This document shows positions 63,620 to 64,000 of a DNA stretch of 64,000 nucleotides, in pieces. Below the pieces are notes generated by a model. It was given only the letters and a program-made list of their open reading frames with translations, made no database searches and was not told the origin of the DNA. This DNA is from Rhizobium sp. NLR16a. GTDB taxonomy: Bacteria; Pseudomonadota; Alphaproteobacteria; Rhizobiales; Rhizobiaceae. Both the position numbers and the translations under genes were made by a program. The DNA is taken from positions 1,141,501-1,205,500 of the forward strand of contig NZ_CP072865.1 of assembly GCF_017948245.1 (NCBI RefSeq), written 5' to 3'. Numbering within the stretch: the first letter of the stretch is position 1; the number at the start of each line of letters is the position of its first letter.

Positions 63620-64000
63620 TCACAGATTGGAGGAGGGCGGCATCGCCACAGCTGCAGTCGTCGTCAGTATGATATGCTCGTCCTTATTCTCTTCGAATGT
63701 CCATGCCATTCTCGCATCGTAATCGCTCAAAAGGGTGAGCAGGCCCAAACCGGAACCGCTTTCCGGCGATATGGCGTTGGTTTCGATTTGCTCAAGAAGG
63801 AGTACGCCGGGTTCCTTCGATTGAAGGCGATGCAGGAGCTGCTGGAAGCGCGACGACGTCGCGCTGTCGATGGCATTCTTCACCCTGAGCAGAAAGCTTC
63901 CTTCGATTATGCCGGCTTCGATGAGGATCTCGCCAGGCTGTCGGAATTTGACTGCATTTTCGATCAGCTCGTTGCTGAGGTATCCAATATCATGATGCGC
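63620..64000 (-). CDS. anti-sigma-like ATPase (slr1658-type), N terminus cut
   Basis: The frame is open to the last base; about 126 codons are visible. HDIGYLSNELIENAVKFRQP is the HATPase N-box, GSGLGLLTLLSDYDARMAWT the G-box region, and the rest is a C-terminal helix. It resembles the slr1658-like ATPases that partner STAS proteins. The start lies outside the window. Together with the next gene it forms a partner-switch module. Confidence 0.78.
   Translation of the reverse strand, partial: AHHDIGYLSNELIENAVKFRQPGEILIEAGIIEGSFLLRVKNAIDSATSSRFQQLLHRLQSKEPGVLLLEQIETNAISPESGSGLGLLTLLSDYDARMAWTFEENKDEHIILTTTAAVAMPPSSNL

Overview
The window looks like chromosomal DNA of a fast-growing rhizobium, most likely Rhizobium of the leguminosarum/etli group. 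The signs are high GC, an FMN-riboswitch-controlled ribH2, many LysR/EamA/VOC genes, small Gly- or Trp/Arg-rich secreted proteins, and several copies of the intergenic palindromes typical of Rhizobiaceae. The genus is an inference; no search was run. Apart from one tRNA-Lys(CTT) there is no rRNA, no CRISPR array, and no complete insertion sequence or prophage. || 1-13 kb: the tail of an iron-type ABC importer, an endonuclease/phosphatase-family gene, a Nudix gene, a PhzF gene, tRNA-Lys, two paralogous 100-residue secreted proteins, a candidate minus-strand sRNA, and a chromate module (rhodanese-ChrB fusion plus ChrA) facing a CNNM/CorC-type membrane protein. || 12-17 kb: a compact zinc regulon: a CobW-family GTPase, znuA divergent from znuC-znuB-zur, and similar palindromes in both control regions that are the likely Zur operators. 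|| 17-24 kb: a large collagen-like Gly-X-Y secreted protein facing a transglutaminase-like protease across a CtrA-type site, small unknown genes, a gamma-carbonic-anhydrase/FAH pair, and a nucleotidyltransferase gene preceded by what reads as a complete attenuator (Thr-rich leader peptide, mutually exclusive hairpins, terminator). || 24-34 kb: a decayed small membrane gene, an epimerase, then an unusual signalling cluster: a 1238-residue FecR/TPR/beta-barrel protein translationally coupled to a CHASE2 class III nucleotide cyclase, with a divergent three-helix membrane protein resembling Pycsar effectors. || 34-49 kb: RidA plus SDR with a divergent LysR, a DUF1194 protein, ribH2 with its FMN riboswitch, a 175-bp inverted-repeat element, a second class III cyclase, an ArsR-type regulator coupled to an MFS exporter, an LLM oxidoreductase, and a DUF899 block. 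|| 49-64 kb: a CHASE4 histidine kinase with a single-domain response regulator, a MocR regulator divergent from an EamA exporter, small DUF4168, cupin, DUF2277 and DUF6130-like proteins, an Ohr peroxidase, a LysR/EamA pair, a Gly-rich secreted protein with a clear terminator, a membrane-anchored SGNH esterase, and an STAS/anti-sigma-kinase-like pair cut by the window end. || The points that most deserve checking are the Thr-leader attenuator (23.4 kb), the cyclase/FecR-barrel/Pycsar-like cluster (27-33.5 kb), the collagen-like gene, the sRNA candidate at 6.9 kb and the two decayed genes. Family calls come from motif recognition by eye.
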